The notes beneath the pieces are model-generated. The model did no database searches. It was not told the origin of the DNA and saw only the letters and a program-made list of their open reading frames with translations. This document shows, in pieces, positions 22,868 to 34,359 of a DNA stretch of 64,000 bases. This DNA is from Epichloe hybrida (Eukaryota; Ascomycota; Sordariomycetes; Hypocreales; Clavicipitaceae). Numbering within the stretch: the first letter of the stretch is position 1; each line of letters opens with the position of its first letter. The stretch is from assembly GCA_019022495.1 (NCBI GenBank), contig JAFEKR010000034.1, positions 496,001 through 560,000 on the forward strand, written 5' to 3'. The position numbers were made by a program, and so were the translations under genes.

Positions 22868-23934
22868 GTCTGATATGTGCAATTGGCTACTGGGAGGCGG
22901 CGATCAAGCTTCAATTGCTGTCATCTGGTGTACGACGATGGGAGGGTTGGTGAAATAGTTGGCGATGGGCGGGCAGGTTTTATTCGTGCCACGCCCCACA
23001 TTTTCGAAGTCCTGGAGATTTACCATCTATGAAATGAAAATCTGACAAGGAGAAAAAAAAGTGGCTTAGTTTAAGCTTCAAATCCATCATTAACTGGTTC
23101 CAGGTCTTTAAACGAAGCCTACGATGAATCGCGATAACAAGCAAGATGCGTGAACCGGCATTCAACAAACGAAGAAGGATGGAAAGGTGATGCCTCAGAT
23201 TTGAGGCTTCCATGTGAGGCTGCGATGTCTTCAACAGACCACTCTGCCAATTATGGCTTATTAGGGAAGCATTATCATACATAGCAAGGCCACTCAATTT
23301 GTGCTTATGATCCGAGTTTTGATGTTCGCGCACGCGGCACCACACATCAAATGCAATGTCTGCATCAGACTACATAAGCAGATTCTACGGATCCGTACAG
23401 AAACAACAATGCGCTAAGTCCAGGCACCGAGTGAAGCCAGGCCACCACTCCAGCCAATGAAATTGACCGTCTGGCCATCACTCCAGCCTCCAGCCCGCAC
23501 AAGTCAATAGTGCCTCCGAAAGTCTGGTGCGCCATACGGAGTAGATGACGGATGGCTTTTTCCCCCCTTTTCTTCGTTCTTTTTCTAGTACATGGCGACC
23601 CATCTCACCTTTCAGCTAACCACAAGCCACCGGCGCATTGGTTCCTCAAAATCCCCCCTGATATGGAACGTAGGGCCTCCTATCCCGGCCAAAAGCAAAC
23701 ATGGGATGAAGCAAGTGGCAATCATGTCCGACGGCACGGCCCCGAGTAAAGCCTACTCAAGTGAATAAATATTGCGCCACGACCCAGACGCCGTGCAAAA
23801 AGTGTGAATACTTGGTACGGCGTTTCAGAAAAAAAGAATTCCAGCTAAACCACGTTCAAAATCCGGAATACAGAACTGAAGCCCATCGGGGGGGGAGGGA
23901 AAGCAGAAAGTAAAGTCGTCAACCTCAATCCGCC
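22868..23934. other. Divergent intergenic region between ASL and the epimerase
   Basis: This is the shared upstream region of the two genes. I saw no exact TGACTCA element here. The near-palindrome TACGGATCCGTA is at 23386-23397. The open frame at 22980-23345 (-) does not resemble a protein. Confidence 0.55.
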
Positions 23935-24957
23935 ATGACGGTCATCGCCAGGCCTACGATACGGGTCAGGCCCCGAGGAGAGATCCTGGTCACCGGAGGC
24001 GCAGGCTTCATCGGCTCGAACCTAGTAGACGCCCTCATGGCAGAAGGCTGCTGGAAGGTAGTCGTCGTGGACAACTTCGACGACTTCTACCCGCCGGCGA
24101 TCAAGCGCGCCAACGTCGCTGCTCACCTTTCCAACCCCAAGTTCCGCCTCTACGAGACGGACATCCGGGACGCGGCCTCTCTGCGCACAGTCTTTGCAGA
24201 GAACAACCTCTCGGCCGTGGTGCACCTCGCCTCGCGCGCCGGCGTGCGGCAGTCCCTGCTGCACCCGGGCTCGTACATCGACACCAACGTCGCCGGCACC
24301 CTGAACCTGCTCGACTGCGCCCGGGACTTCAGCGTGACCCAGTTCGTCTTCGGGTCCTCGTCCAGCGTGTACGGGCTCAACGCCAGAGTCCCATTCTCCG
24401 AGGACGACAGGACGGCGCGGCCCATCTCGCCGTATGCTGCGTCCAAAACGGCCGCCGAGCTGCTGTGCCACACCTACTCTCATTTATACGGCATCCGCTG
24501 CGTCTGCCTGCGCTTCTTCACAGTCTATGGGCCTCGCCAGCGGCCCGACCTGGCCATCCACAAGTTCACAAGGCTGATAGACGAGGGAGAACCTGTGCCC
24601 ATGTTCGGTGACGGCAACACCCGTCGAGACTACACCTACATCGTCGACATCATACAGGGGGTTCGCGGGGCAATTGAGTACCGCGCATCCATGTACGAGG
24701 TCTTCAACCTTGGCGAGTCGCAGACCATTGAGCTGCGGGAGTTGATCGCCCTGATCGAGAAGGGTCTGGGTCGAGTAGCAATCCTCGATCGACGAGCCGC
24801 GCAGCCCGGTGACATGGCCGTCACGTTTGCCGACGTGTCCAAAGCAAATCGCTTGCTGGGATATAAGCCCACGACGAATATCCAAAATGGGATTCCTCTG
24901 TTTATTCAATGGTTTCTAGCCCAAAGACGGACTCCTTGTTGTCCAGACCCACAGTAG
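23935..24957 (+). CDS. NAD-dependent epimerase, UDP-glucuronate 4-epimerase-like
   Basis: This 340-aa extended short-chain dehydrogenase/reductase is predicted to interconvert UDP-glucuronate and UDP-galacturonate, or a related UDP-sugar, using bound NAD. The Rossmann motif TGGAGFIGS is at residues 20-28, a Ser-rich active-site stretch SSSSVYG at 141-147, and the catalytic Tyr/Lys pair (YAASK) at Y167 and K171. The RFFTVYGPRQRPD segment is typical of glucuronate epimerases. There is no signal peptide or membrane segment, so it is likely cytosolic. The gene has no intron, is GC-rich and reads like bacterial homologues, so transfer is possible but unproven. The start context GCCATGA is good. 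It converges with the next gene, 119 bp away. Substrate assignment is from family resemblance only. Confidence 0.88.
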   Translation: MTVIARPTIRVRPRGEILVTGGAGFIGSNLVDALMAEGCWKVVVVDNFDDFYPPAIKRANVAAHLSNPKFRLYETDIRDAASLRTVFAENNLSAVVHLASRAGVRQSLLHPGSYIDTNVAGTLNLLDCARDFSVTQFVFGSSSSVYGLNARVPFSEDDRTARPISPYAASKTAAELLCHTYSHLYGIRCVCLRFFTVYGPRQRPDLAIHKFTRLIDEGEPVPMFGDGNTRRDYTYIVDIIQGVRGAIEYRASMYEVFNLGESQTIELRELIALIEKGLGRVAILDRRAAQPGDMAVTFADVSKANRLLGYKPTTNIQNGIPLFIQWFLAQRRTPCCPDPQ

Positions 24958-25076
24958 ATGTAAAGTAGATATATAGTCCGTACGTGTACTCCGTACGGGG
25001 TGCATAAGCATCTATGATGCGACAATAACCCAATAATGGAGGGGAGTGTTGACGACAGTCAACTCGACATTTTTTA

Positions 25077-26858
25077 TCATTCGAATGGCCCTTCTTCGTC
25101 GCGAAAAACTTCATCCCACCAGTGCTGGCCCGGTCCACGGACCGGTTCATCAGGGTACTGACAGACATCTTGAAACTCCATGTTTGCCAACGGAGCCCTG
25201 GCCGAATCAACCATCAATCGTGGCCGCCTGTCTGAGGCCTGGGCAGGCGGAGCCCAGTACCTGACGTCCACGCCGCCCTCAGCATCGACTGCAGCCAATG
25301 GAGCAGTAGCCTGCTCGGTAGTCGCCATGCGTAGGGCAAGGAGGTGTCGGAGCTTCTGGTAAAACCAAGGCTGGTCCCACCAAGTGGTGCGTCTCTCCTT
25401 GAAGCCGTTGTGGTGCACTATGACGGGAACGGATTCGGTGAAGAAGTCGGCATAGAGTGGCATCTCCCCCCAGTCTGGTGACTCGATCACGCCCGTGAGC
25501 GGATTCCGCGCTGCCAAAACATCGTTGGGGACGCCCGTGAGTCGAACGGGTGAAATGCCCAGCGCAGTCGAGTGTTGGTCAATCACGGTCTGGTTGTTCA
25601 ACGAAACAAAGGCTCCGTCGAAGAGACCGTCTTCCGTATCCGTCCAAAAGGTCTGAATGGACAGCTCCTGATGGTAGTCGAGACCGAAGTGGTACTCGAA
25701 ATCCCGATCCATCAGATTCTTGGCATCATCATCGTCAAAAGCAGCGTGTTTTGCCCTTCGCCATTGTCTCCAGACCTCTTGCTCGCCCAACACTTCACCA
25801 GGGATACCCTGTTCGCTGAACAAGTGGATGCCTTGGCCAATTCCCGCTTCCATCTTCTGCGAGGCACGGCGGAACAGGCGCCTCATGTCGCCTGCAGGCC
25901 CCACGTAAACACCTCCGTTGATGTACTTGGGCCGATGATCACGGTGCCTCGTTGCATTCTTGTCCGTGTTTGGGCCGTAAAGATCAGCTCTCAACGGGCT
26001 GTCGGGCAATCTTTCGCAGTGCATGTTGGAACCCGAGTCGGGTTGCGGGTGGCAGTTCTTCCCGGATGCAGCGACGATGGTCTGTTGCATGGGCATGGGC
26101 TCCTTGCCACCCCACTGTTGGCGCAGCCTATCGTTGGCCCTCTTGTTGATCTCATGATACCGTTTCAGGAGAACCTCGACGGGGAGCTGGAACCATACAT
26201 CGTAGGCGTCAACCATGAGCACGAGGTCATCATCCTCGAGCCTCTCATCGGGATGCGCATCAGGATGCATCGCAGCATCGAGGTACTTGACGAAGCCAGG
26301 AATCTTGGGGAGATTTGCGCCGCCCTCCCACTTCGTGACGGCATGATAGTCGATTCCCCAATTGATGATGATGGGGCTCGGGTAACCGAGAGCAAGCGCC
26401 GTCAATATCGTCTTGCAGAGATCGGGATTTGGTGACGTGGCGGGAATAACCAAAACAAGACGGCGGTCTCTGCGCAACTCGCTTGCTGGATCGGACTGAG
26501 CAATCGCACCTTGCTCTTCAATGGGATCTGGATTCACCTCCGGTCCGGGATGCGCCACAACATCTGGTGAAGCGGTGTTCTCGGGAACATGTACATCGAT
26601 ACGAGACGAAGTCGATTTGTTCGGATGTGGCGTAGGGTTTTGAGTGGTGCTGCTTTGCTGATACTCTACTTTTAGAGTCTGATTCTTCGGTTGCTGCTCT
26701 GCACTCGACGTTTGATTGACCTGAGGATTGGCCTGAGGATTGGCCTGAGGATGGCCTTGCGTCTCGAGCTCGACGCGCGTTCTCGGATATGAGATCAGGA
26801 TGAGGAGAGCAAAACACAGAGTGATGAAGATGATGGAGGCCCTGGAGAGCTTCCGCAT
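25077..26858 (-). CDS. Predicted type II membrane glycosyltransferase-like protein
   Basis: This intronless gene encodes about 593 aa from the chosen Met. A short basic N-terminus (MRKLSR) is followed by one hydrophobic segment at about residues 7-23, which fits a Golgi type II anchor. The frame extends to an earlier ATG at 26960, but that start would place 34 polar residues before the anchor, so I prefer 26858. After the anchor comes a Gln/Asn/Pro-rich stem with NPQ-type repeats, coded by imperfect repeats at 26,715-26,750. The globular part has LVLVIPATSPNPDLC and later MVDAYDVWFQLP, which resembles the Asp-x-Asp region of procollagen-type galactosyl/glucosyltransferases. It also has INGGVYVG, as in nucleotide-sugar enzymes. 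Donor and acceptor are unknown. It converges with the epimerase, which could supply a sugar nucleotide (inference). Confidence 0.82.
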   Translation of the reverse strand: MRKLSRASIIFITLCFALLILISYPRTRVELETQGHPQANPQANPQVNQTSSAEQQPKNQTLKVEYQQSSTTQNPTPHPNKSTSSRIDVHVPENTASPDVVAHPGPEVNPDPIEEQGAIAQSDPASELRRDRRLVLVIPATSPNPDLCKTILTALALGYPSPIIINWGIDYHAVTKWEGGANLPKIPGFVKYLDAAMHPDAHPDERLEDDDLVLMVDAYDVWFQLPVEVLLKRYHEINKRANDRLRQQWGGKEPMPMQQTIVAASGKNCHPQPDSGSNMHCERLPDSPLRADLYGPNTDKNATRHRDHRPKYINGGVYVGPAGDMRRLFRRASQKMEAGIGQGIHLFSEQGIPGEVLGEQEVWRQWRRAKHAAFDDDDAKNLMDRDFEYHFGLDYHQELSIQTFWTDTEDGLFDGAFVSLNNQTVIDQHSTALGISPVRLTGVPNDVLAARNPLTGVIESPDWGEMPLYADFFTESVPVIVHHNGFKERRTTWWDQPWFYQKLRHLLALRMATTEQATAPLAAVDAEGGVDVRYWAPPAQASDRRPRLMVDSARAPLANMEFQDVCQYPDEPVRGPGQHWWDEVFRDEEGPFE

Positions 26859-27358
26859 GCCTAATGAAATGGAACTTCTGAGCAGTTGACAGTTCGAACC
26901 ATGGCGGCTATTCCTCCACGGCCATTGCGTGTCCAGCACACCGTGTTGGAGGCCATTCATTTTCGTCCATGCCTCGTGCCAGTCCAGGCGTGCTCATCAG
27001 GGAGAGATGGTTGCGAGATGTGGAAAGGCACGCTGTCACAATACACCCACTATAGGGGCACTGGGGCGCTGACAGTGACCCGGGTCAGGTCGCGTCACAC
27101 TGCGCTAGCGGGTGCCACCTCGCCAAAATGCCTGCAGGCTGTCTCCTGTCTCCTGCAGGCCTTTAAAAAGCACCACTTCGACATTCAAACAGGCGAGTGA
27201 CTAATGATGCCTATCATTGCTGCATAAGGTACGGGTATACAAATACAAGAAAGAAATATTCATTCAGTAGTGCTTTGCACCCTGCTCACGTCCTTTACTC
27301 TCGCCAGCATCACCTCGACAAGTCCCTGCCGTCAACTCATCTCCATCCGCGTCATTCC

Positions 27359-28078
27359 CTACTCGTCTAGGTCCCGACCAGAGACGGGACGCTTCACCCA
27401 GTCGATAGCAGACACATCCTTATAGCAGAAAGATGGCAAAACATGTTCAAGGCCGGCTAAGGTTCCCTTCTGAAAACTGTTGATCTTCATACATTCGGGT
27501 ATCAGACTGACAGGTGCGCAATCCTGAGGAATAAAGCCACCGCCGGTGCGGTTGAGAAACTGCTTGAGGATGCTGAGCTTCTTGCCGCTATAGTACGGAA
27601 CTGCTTCGTTGCACACAGCCAGATTGTCCAGGTTGACGACTGAGGCGGGGCCCTCAGGATGTTTGGCGATGTTTAGGCCGGCCTGGCCTGGACCAACGTC
27701 GAGTCTTAAAGTCGAAACGTCGCTGCTGCCTTCATCCAAGCGAGTGGTGAGGCCGTAGATTATTGCAGGCTCGCGGCTGTAGGTGCGGGGGTCACGGGAG
27801 CAGAGCGAGATGCCTTCTTCCCAGGAGCCATTCTGGTAGAAAATTCGACCACGTTCAGAGCTACTGGCACCCAGGAGGTTGTGAGGGGGGTCAATGTGAA
27901 TGCTCGAGACATATCTGCCGTGCACTGGCTTCCCCGCAAGATCACGAGAGGGATCAGTGACATTGATAACCAGGTGGAAGCCGGAGGACAAAGACAAGTC
28001 AGATGATGTGTCTCGGCCGATCATGGGAGAGGCTGCCGAAAGGCTGGCGAGGCAAACAGCAGCAATAGCGAACCGCAT
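27359..28078 (-). CDS. Secreted protein of unknown function
   Basis: This is a single-exon, 239-aa protein. It begins with a classic signal peptide (MRFAIAAVCLASLSAASP), probably cleaved near residue 17-20. The mature part starts with a FHLVINVTDPSRD segment like that seen in small fungal secreted proteins with an uncharacterised domain. It has three N-glycosylation sequons (NVT, NGS, NRT) and five Cys residues, one likely unpaired. No catalytic motif is visible and I do not recognise the family with certainty. It lies 500 bp upstream of the glycosyltransferase-like gene and on the same strand. Confidence 0.8.
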   Translation of the reverse strand: MRFAIAAVCLASLSAASPMIGRDTSSDLSLSSGFHLVINVTDPSRDLAGKPVHGRYVSSIHIDPPHNLLGASSSERGRIFYQNGSWEEGISLCSRDPRTYSREPAIIYGLTTRLDEGSSDVSTLRLDVGPGQAGLNIAKHPEGPASVVNLDNLAVCNEAVPYYSGKKLSILKQFLNRTGGGFIPQDCAPVSLIPECMKINSFQKGTLAGLEHVLPSFCYKDVSAIDWVKRPVSGRDLDE

Positions 28079-29883
28079 GATGAGAGTTTCTGGAGTATAT
28101 GCAGGGATTCAATAAAGTCTTACTGGTTTGGGGATGATGGAATGCTTGTTTGTGTGGTATTGTGAAATGAATGGAGAAACGAACGTGAGGCTGCGTGAGA
28201 ATTTCCCATCCCTTTTTGTACTTGTTGAAGACAACACTCGCAGAAAACGGAAGTAAGTATGCAGCCGTCAAAGTGGTCAAAGTGGTCATCGCATCGCAAG
28301 AGCTCGTCGCCTCGATTGCCAACTTTTGCACTGGCTGCCCTCCCTGACCGGGCCGCAGCATCCCAGTCTTCGTCTTTCAAGAGCAAAGGTAAGCGGCAGT
28401 GGAAGTCGCGGTTGCCCAAGTAGAAAAGTCGACAAGACAAGAACACCTCAAGCAGCTGGGCCCGACCTGCCGCGACTTCCATCATCCTCAGATGCACCCC
28501 AACTCGCCCATACGCCCATACGCCCATACGCCCATTCTTACACACAGCGGACGTACTGTAAATGTATCGGTTGGAAATACAAGTATTCAGTACACAGTCC
28601 GGCCTTTCTCTCGAGGCTACGCGCTACCCATCTCGATAGTCCGCATTCATCCATCCACTCTTACATTGTTCAAGTACATGAGGAGGACAACGAGAAACAC
28701 TTTGGGAATTGATACAAGCGTGTGCGATACTATGAAACCCTGTAAAGCAAACAATTCACAGCACTGCACCCCTCGTCTGGGGCCACGTTAAGCATTCGAC
28801 AGAACACACGCACAGAAGAAATGAGGCTCGTCCTCCCAAAACGGTAGCAATAACAAACAATGCCATCACCCATCAATCGCATAAGCCACACTCCCATCTT
28901 GATCTCTTAATTAATCCGACTCAACATGACGAATCGAGCGTCCACCTCACGGTCCGGTACGTGAAGGTGGGGGAAATACAAGCAAGCATCCAGGCATGGT
29001 GTGGACATTGTCTGGGTTGGGGTTAGACGAGGAATGATGGCCACAAAGCAGGTGTACATAGTTTGCATCCCTCATTTCTGCACTGCGCAAGATGGAAAAG
29101 AACGCGAAGCAGGATGAGGCTCATCGGATCGGTAAGCCCTCAAGACTTACTCACCAATTCATTTATTTCTTGATGGTCACAGCCAGTGTAGGTCTGAAGT
29201 GAGCACGGAGAAGGATGTGTCAGAGTTACGACATCGTCGTCTACTTATCGTCGGCGATGACTATATCACAAATCACGCACGGGGTTTACCTTGCGTCGGA
29301 CCGGGGCCGACTTCAGGCGTCACTAATGCGTCACTAATGCGTGTTTGCTGGTTGGGTTGAAAGGACCACCACGTGCGACTGTGGGCTGGGTGAGGAGTGA
29401 GAATGCCTAGTAGCGTTCGTCAGTCCTGGTTAACCTGATGAAGGGGCTATTCCGTCACTGCGGTCCAACTGACAAACAAGACTAAATTTAGAAATGATGC
29501 ATATTTTTGAGCCTCAGTGGTATCGTTTGTTGCCTTCAAATACATACAGATTCTATACAAAGGGGACCAAACACCGTCGGAATGACACAAGGAGAGCTAC
29601 ACTCGTTTTCAGATCAATCTTTTCCATTCCAGCGTCCGTGCAATGGCACTGAACGTATCTTCCAAGAACAAGGTCGGACGTGCGAATTGATGGTAATAAA
29701 AGGACAAAAAGAAGGAAGGTGGAAAAAAACAATCTGCTGGCTGGCTGCAATGGGTGCGTGGCCTCAGACAAGAGGCTTCAATTTGAATCTGCGTAGAAAT
29801 CAATGAGAGGAAAAATTAGGTAGGCAGGTACGAGTATGTAGTTCGAAATCATGCTGCTTGAGTCCTTGGTAGTCAGTCAAGCA
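28079..29883. other. Intergenic region, no gene seen
   Basis: This is the upstream flank of the secreted-protein gene and the 3' flank of the next gene. It contains a CGCCCATA microsatellite at 28505-28535. Short open frames overlap on both strands without protein-like features. Confidence 0.55.
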
Positions 29884-30817
29884 TCATGAACGGGTCCAGA
29901 ATTTTCGCTGTGATTTTGATTTTGATTTCGACTGCACTGAGTGCGGGGGCCTGCTGCTCCGGAGACACCGGTCGAGCATTTCCCGTCCCTCGGTGGGTAG
30001 ATCGATGAGCGAGTCATTGAGGGTATCGATGATGAAAGGGTTCGCTGTTCAGATGAAAGTCCGTGTTAGCCGAGCTTCAGACTCGAGAGACTTGGCGCAT
30101 TTGCCCCGCACTGCTGAGCTAGGACGGCCCCACATGGCAGTTGCCGTGCAGTTGGCAGACTAGTCCGTAGGCGCGTACATACAGCAGGCGCGATTGGTCT
30201 GGTACTTTCTCATGTTGCTGAAAAGGAGACGACAGCATAGCTTCGGCGAACCAGGCTTGCGACCACAGGCAAAGGCCAGACAACAACTGAGGACTCGGGC
30301 AAGACAAATCTCGCCTGAGTCCTGACGATGATGTTGGTGATGGGATGCAGCCCTCGGAAGCTACCGCCCAAGGGCAAGGCAGGGCAGGGCAGCAAATAAC
30401 ATGGGACTGTAAACAAGACGAGCAGAACAACACAGAACAACACAACGGCCCCGGGGTCCATGACTTACGCATCAGATCTATTCCAGCTTCACCTGCATTG
30501 ACCGCCAGATCCATCCTCGTCGAGTTGTAGCACCCGTACAGCTGCTGCAGCTCGAGCATGCATCGCCAGAGCTCGCGCGTGTCTTCGGTGGTCATGCCCT
30601 CGCAGGTGCGACTTGATGTGGATGGCGTGCTCGGGCTGCGATCTCGCCTCGAGTATGTGAAGAATCGCAACGACGATCGGCGCGACGTTGTCGGTGATGA
30701 GGCCTCGTCCTCGTGTGATGCCCAGGAGCAGGCCGACGAGATGGACGACGCTGATGACAGTCGACGAGCCGAGGGTTTGTAAATGTCTTGCATTGTTGGA
30801 AGTTTTGGAGGTGCCAC
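29884..30817 (-). CDS. Small Ser-rich conserved fungal protein of unknown function (two exons)
   Basis: Exon 1 (30817-30469) starts MAPPKLPTMQDIYKPSARR and has a Ser-rich, probably disordered segment to residue about 75. A helical-looking part follows (ELWRCMLELQQLYGCYNSTRMDLAVNAG). A GTAAGT donor begins at 30468, and an AG acceptor at 30046-30045 leads into exon 2 (30044-29884). Exon 2 adds FIIDTLNDSLIDLPTEGREML and a basic tail ending at TGA. The spliced length is 169 aa. The intron is 424 nt, long for this genome. I join the exons because the phase fits and both parts look protein-like. The function is unknown and the splice is a prediction. Confidence 0.55.
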
Positions 30818-32605
30818 TGGCTGGTGAGAGAGAGACGAGAGGGGTGTTGGGTTTCTTTGTGTTGCTAACTCAAAGGATCAGTCATGTACGGGACTACATA
30901 TGATGTATAACTTCAGACATCAACCCAGACACGGGCTGGACGGGTGGGCGGGTGCAAGGGTTTATTTTAAAGCACACGGATCGGACAAAGACCAGAGGAA
31001 AGTTCGGGGATACAGGATCCATCCATCGGCCAAGGAATTCTCCATTCGGGCCTTGGACACCTTTCGTCATGTCTCTGGTTCTTGCCCTTTCTTCCCTTTC
31101 TTTTCGCTCCTGGCCACCCTGGCACTGTCAGTGACTCCTGAGTTGCGAGTCACCCAGAGTCACCCAAGCATCACGCTTTCGGCCGGCTGAGTGGCTGCCG
31201 ATCTCATGTTTTGGTGGGCCGGGAGTGGGCCCATCGCGGCATCGGGTCCTGGAGGCCTGGTCGGACCCATGACATGGCATGACATGGCATGGCATGGCAT
31301 GGCATGACAGAGCAACGCAGCAGGAAGCCGCGACGGAGAGGGAGAGAGGGGAGGACATTACTCCGCACTGGAGGCAGGTACGTAGGAGAGGGCCACTGCG
31401 CTACGACGGCAAGAAGGTGGGATCGTGCCTTGCTTGCGTGGGCTTTTTTGGCGACAATGCAACGACTTCTGCGATGGGGTTGTGGTTGTGGTTGTGGTTG
31501 TGCGTCCGATGCCCGCCACGTCCATTCTACACGATACTACACACGCGTAAAATGGGACTAACCCGATACCAAATGACTCTACGATAGATCGGGTTGCGCG
31601 TTCATCTGTTCTTGTCATGGTCGCTCTTTTCTTTTGTTCTTGAACAAGTCTGAATCGCGAAGCGCGTCTCAGGATCGAATCCAGTGCTGTGCGATCCCGG
31701 TCCGTCATTTCTTCAAGTCCACACACACCAATGCACACAATCCGAGCCTATATGTATGTACTCCGTTGAATCCGTATCAACAAACGAATTCGCCTCGCAC
31801 CAAGGGGGGAAACAACTTGCCTGGCAGTGGAACAAAGTACTCTGTACGGATTATTCCGTACTGTTGAAGGGTGACATCGCATCAAGTGGACGGAGCCAAA
31901 GTGTGAATCGGGGTGGAGAAGGTCAGTCAGACAAATGGACAAAATGACAGGGTCATGGAAACACACGAAACCACCAGCTGGCTCTACTCCAACACTTGGA
32001 TATTAAAAGAAGGCCGCCAAAAGGGCGAAGTCACCACTCCGGCATGCCAGTACGAGACGATGATGTACGTGTACGGATTACGCGTTGGGTGCCGCAAATG
32101 CCGGTATGCACGCCGGTCTTTCCGCTTCAAGCAATGGAACTTTAGGGCTGACGCACCGTGGCATGGTTATCGGGCCATCGGGCCATCGGGCCATCTGGGT
32201 CGATAGTACATGTGAGGTTCCTTGAAACGGCTTTAGCGCCTCAAAGCTTGAGTGGGAAAAGGTTATTGATTGAACCTGGCTCTTTACGAAGTCTTTGACT
32301 TCTTGAGGCGTCCGGTCCGGCAGATGCTGCCTTCGTACGGGGGGCATATGCGCACACGATGCAGTTTCATTCTCCATCAACGGTAGCCAAGTGATTGTCA
32401 CCCCATCCCGCGTGAGGAGAATACGTTGAGAATCGTACGTCTGTTTGTTTACCCAGGTGACTGACGCCGGTGCCCGCAACCCGCTCCCCGTGGCGCAAAC
32501 CTACAGAGTTGCATCAATATTCCACCTTTTTTTTTTTCAAAATCAAAATGCTCCCTAGACTATATTTCGAGTAGCACTACAAGGTTTCTGGAGATGGTAT
32601 GCAAG
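30818..32605. other. Gene-poor region, left part
   Basis: I see no supported gene. Simple repeats are a GGCAT/GACAT array at 31268-31309 and a GTTGTG array at 31478-31502. GTACGGA-type motifs occur at 31837-31863 and 32064-32084. Open frames overlap on both strands and look random. Confidence 0.5.
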
Positions 32606-32908
32606 TACAATGCCCCCCTGAATTATTTTACAAATCTACATGCCCCAGTTTTTCGTTTCTCTCACAGCTGTGATGAGCTACAAGTAATACTATTATTGGA
32701 TAGGTATAGTCCGTAATCCGTACGTAAGGAAAATTCATGGGGTATATGTTACTATAATATAATACATCCGCTTCTATTTAGGTTATGAGTAATAAAAAGT
32801 ACCTCTTAATCCTAGCCGTTTTATCTCCCTTATTTCCCTGCTAATATCTGATTTGCTTAATTCCCCTTGTTATATATATTTATAAGATAATTCAAGGGGT
32901 GTATTGTA
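32606..32908. mobile_element. MITE copy 1, TA-flanked, decayed
   Basis: The left end TACAATGCCCCCCTGAATTA and the reverse complement of the right end (TACAATACACCCCTTGAATT) match as imperfect terminal inverted repeats of about 35 bp. The interior (303 bp overall) is about 70% alike to 34040-34359 by eye, with shared blocks such as ATTTTACAAATCTACATGCC. No coding sequence is present. Confidence 0.7.
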
Positions 32909-34039
32909 TCTTCTTTGCGACGCTGCCATTGAGCGGTGGTCCATATTCCCATCGTCCACCGACGGCACCGTAACTCTATCGGCGCTGTAGCAGGTGATGT
33001 CGACGTGTATGATCGTTTGACTGAAGCCTATATATGTGAGCGGTAGTTTGAGGGTGTGAGTGGTATTTGGACAGCGAAAAGCAGGCAGCATATGAGATTG
33101 GTAATAGCTTTGAACCTTCTCACACGCTTCAAGGGGGTTGCAGGAGTTGTGACTTGGAGTAAATCGTGAACAGAAAGCGCCATCAGCGATGTACTGGTGT
33201 TGGGCAAGCGAATGGGTGAGTGAGCCTTTTTATTCGGATCATGCGGAGTAAAAAGGGTCTATTCATGAGAGTAGACCACATGCCACTTCGTTGAAAATGC
33301 TGGCCAAGGAGACAAGAGACAGACTACATACATGATGCCGAGTCCCTACTCCCACCAGTTCGCCTGATAGCATTGAGACCGCCACAAAGTCGACACTGGG
33401 CCCCTCTCAAAAGCTCGAGAAATCCAGAGATGTCGCATTGACACCGTGGAGCAGCCCTGCCAAATGAGCCTTACGCTACGAGAATGCGACAAACTATCTA
33501 CGGACTGCCAGACGGTCCCTTCAGCGCCATCGCCAAACAAGCCCAACCTGGAAGGAGCAATACGGGAGCAATATGGATCGACTCGTTCCTCAAGAGTTTC
33601 GAGCTGAATGCAAGAAAACCTGCCCTCATTATTCACGTACAAGACGTTGTTCACCGCGGGGCCGAGTCGGGACAACGCGCAGTGAACCGAATATATACAA
33701 AGAACGAGGCCACGGCGAACAAGACCCGCGCACGTCCTCTTGACCCAGCTCCGGCATCCCTTTTTCAGACTGAAGACTCTCATCATGACGCTCTATCCCT
33801 CGTCATCGCCAACTTTACCATGCGCTGCTCTCGCCGCAGTCGGGGCCCAAATGCTCCGGAAGCTAGAGGAGCCGTCTTGGCCGGAATCCGTGTTCCTACA
33901 TCATATGTATGTACGGATCCGTAGGAATGGGGGCACTCGAGTGTCTGATGGGCCGGGGAGCTGGGCTTGTCTGAATGATCCCTCCGATGATGTGGGCTGT
34001 ATCGTTTATCCTTGTCCCTAGGATTCGAATCGGGGTCAA
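32909..34039. other. Intergenic region between MITE copies 1 and 2
   Basis: Nothing is supported here. Open frames at 33,346-33,786 (-) and 33,484-33,924 (+) overlap and are likely chance. GTACGGATCCGTA is at 33911-33923. Confidence 0.5.
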
Positions 34040-34359
34040 TACTATGCCGCCCCCCCCCCCCCCCTGATTATTTTACAAATCTACATGCCCCGGTTTTTTG
34101 TTCCTCTCTAACAGCTGTACTCCTTGATTAGCTGCAAGTACGGATTACGGAAGTAGTACTATTATTCATTCGTGCATAGAGAGCTATAAGGAAAATGCAT
34201 AGGGTATAACGCGCCATGAAAGAATACATATGTTTCTATATAGGTTACTAGTAATGAAAGGTATCTTTTAATTCTGACCTCCATCTCCCTTATTTCCTTG
34301 CTAATATCTAATTTACTTAATTTCCCATATCATATAAATATCTCATGGCGTGTATTGTA
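34040..34359. mobile_element. MITE copy 2, TA-flanked, with an expanded C-run
   Basis: This is homologous to 32606-32908 along its length. The right end GTGTATTGTA matches copy 1. The left terminal repeat contains a run of about 14 C where copy 1 has six, so slippage has lengthened it. No coding sequence is present. Confidence 0.7.

Noticed and set aside
25572..26435. 287-codon plus-strand frame
   Set aside because: It is the antisense shadow of the glycosyltransferase-like gene, which has an anchor, stem and conserved motifs.
34010..34040. tRNA-like GATTCGAATC word
   Set aside because: No flanking T-stem complementarity, D-arm or acceptor stem could be drawn around it.
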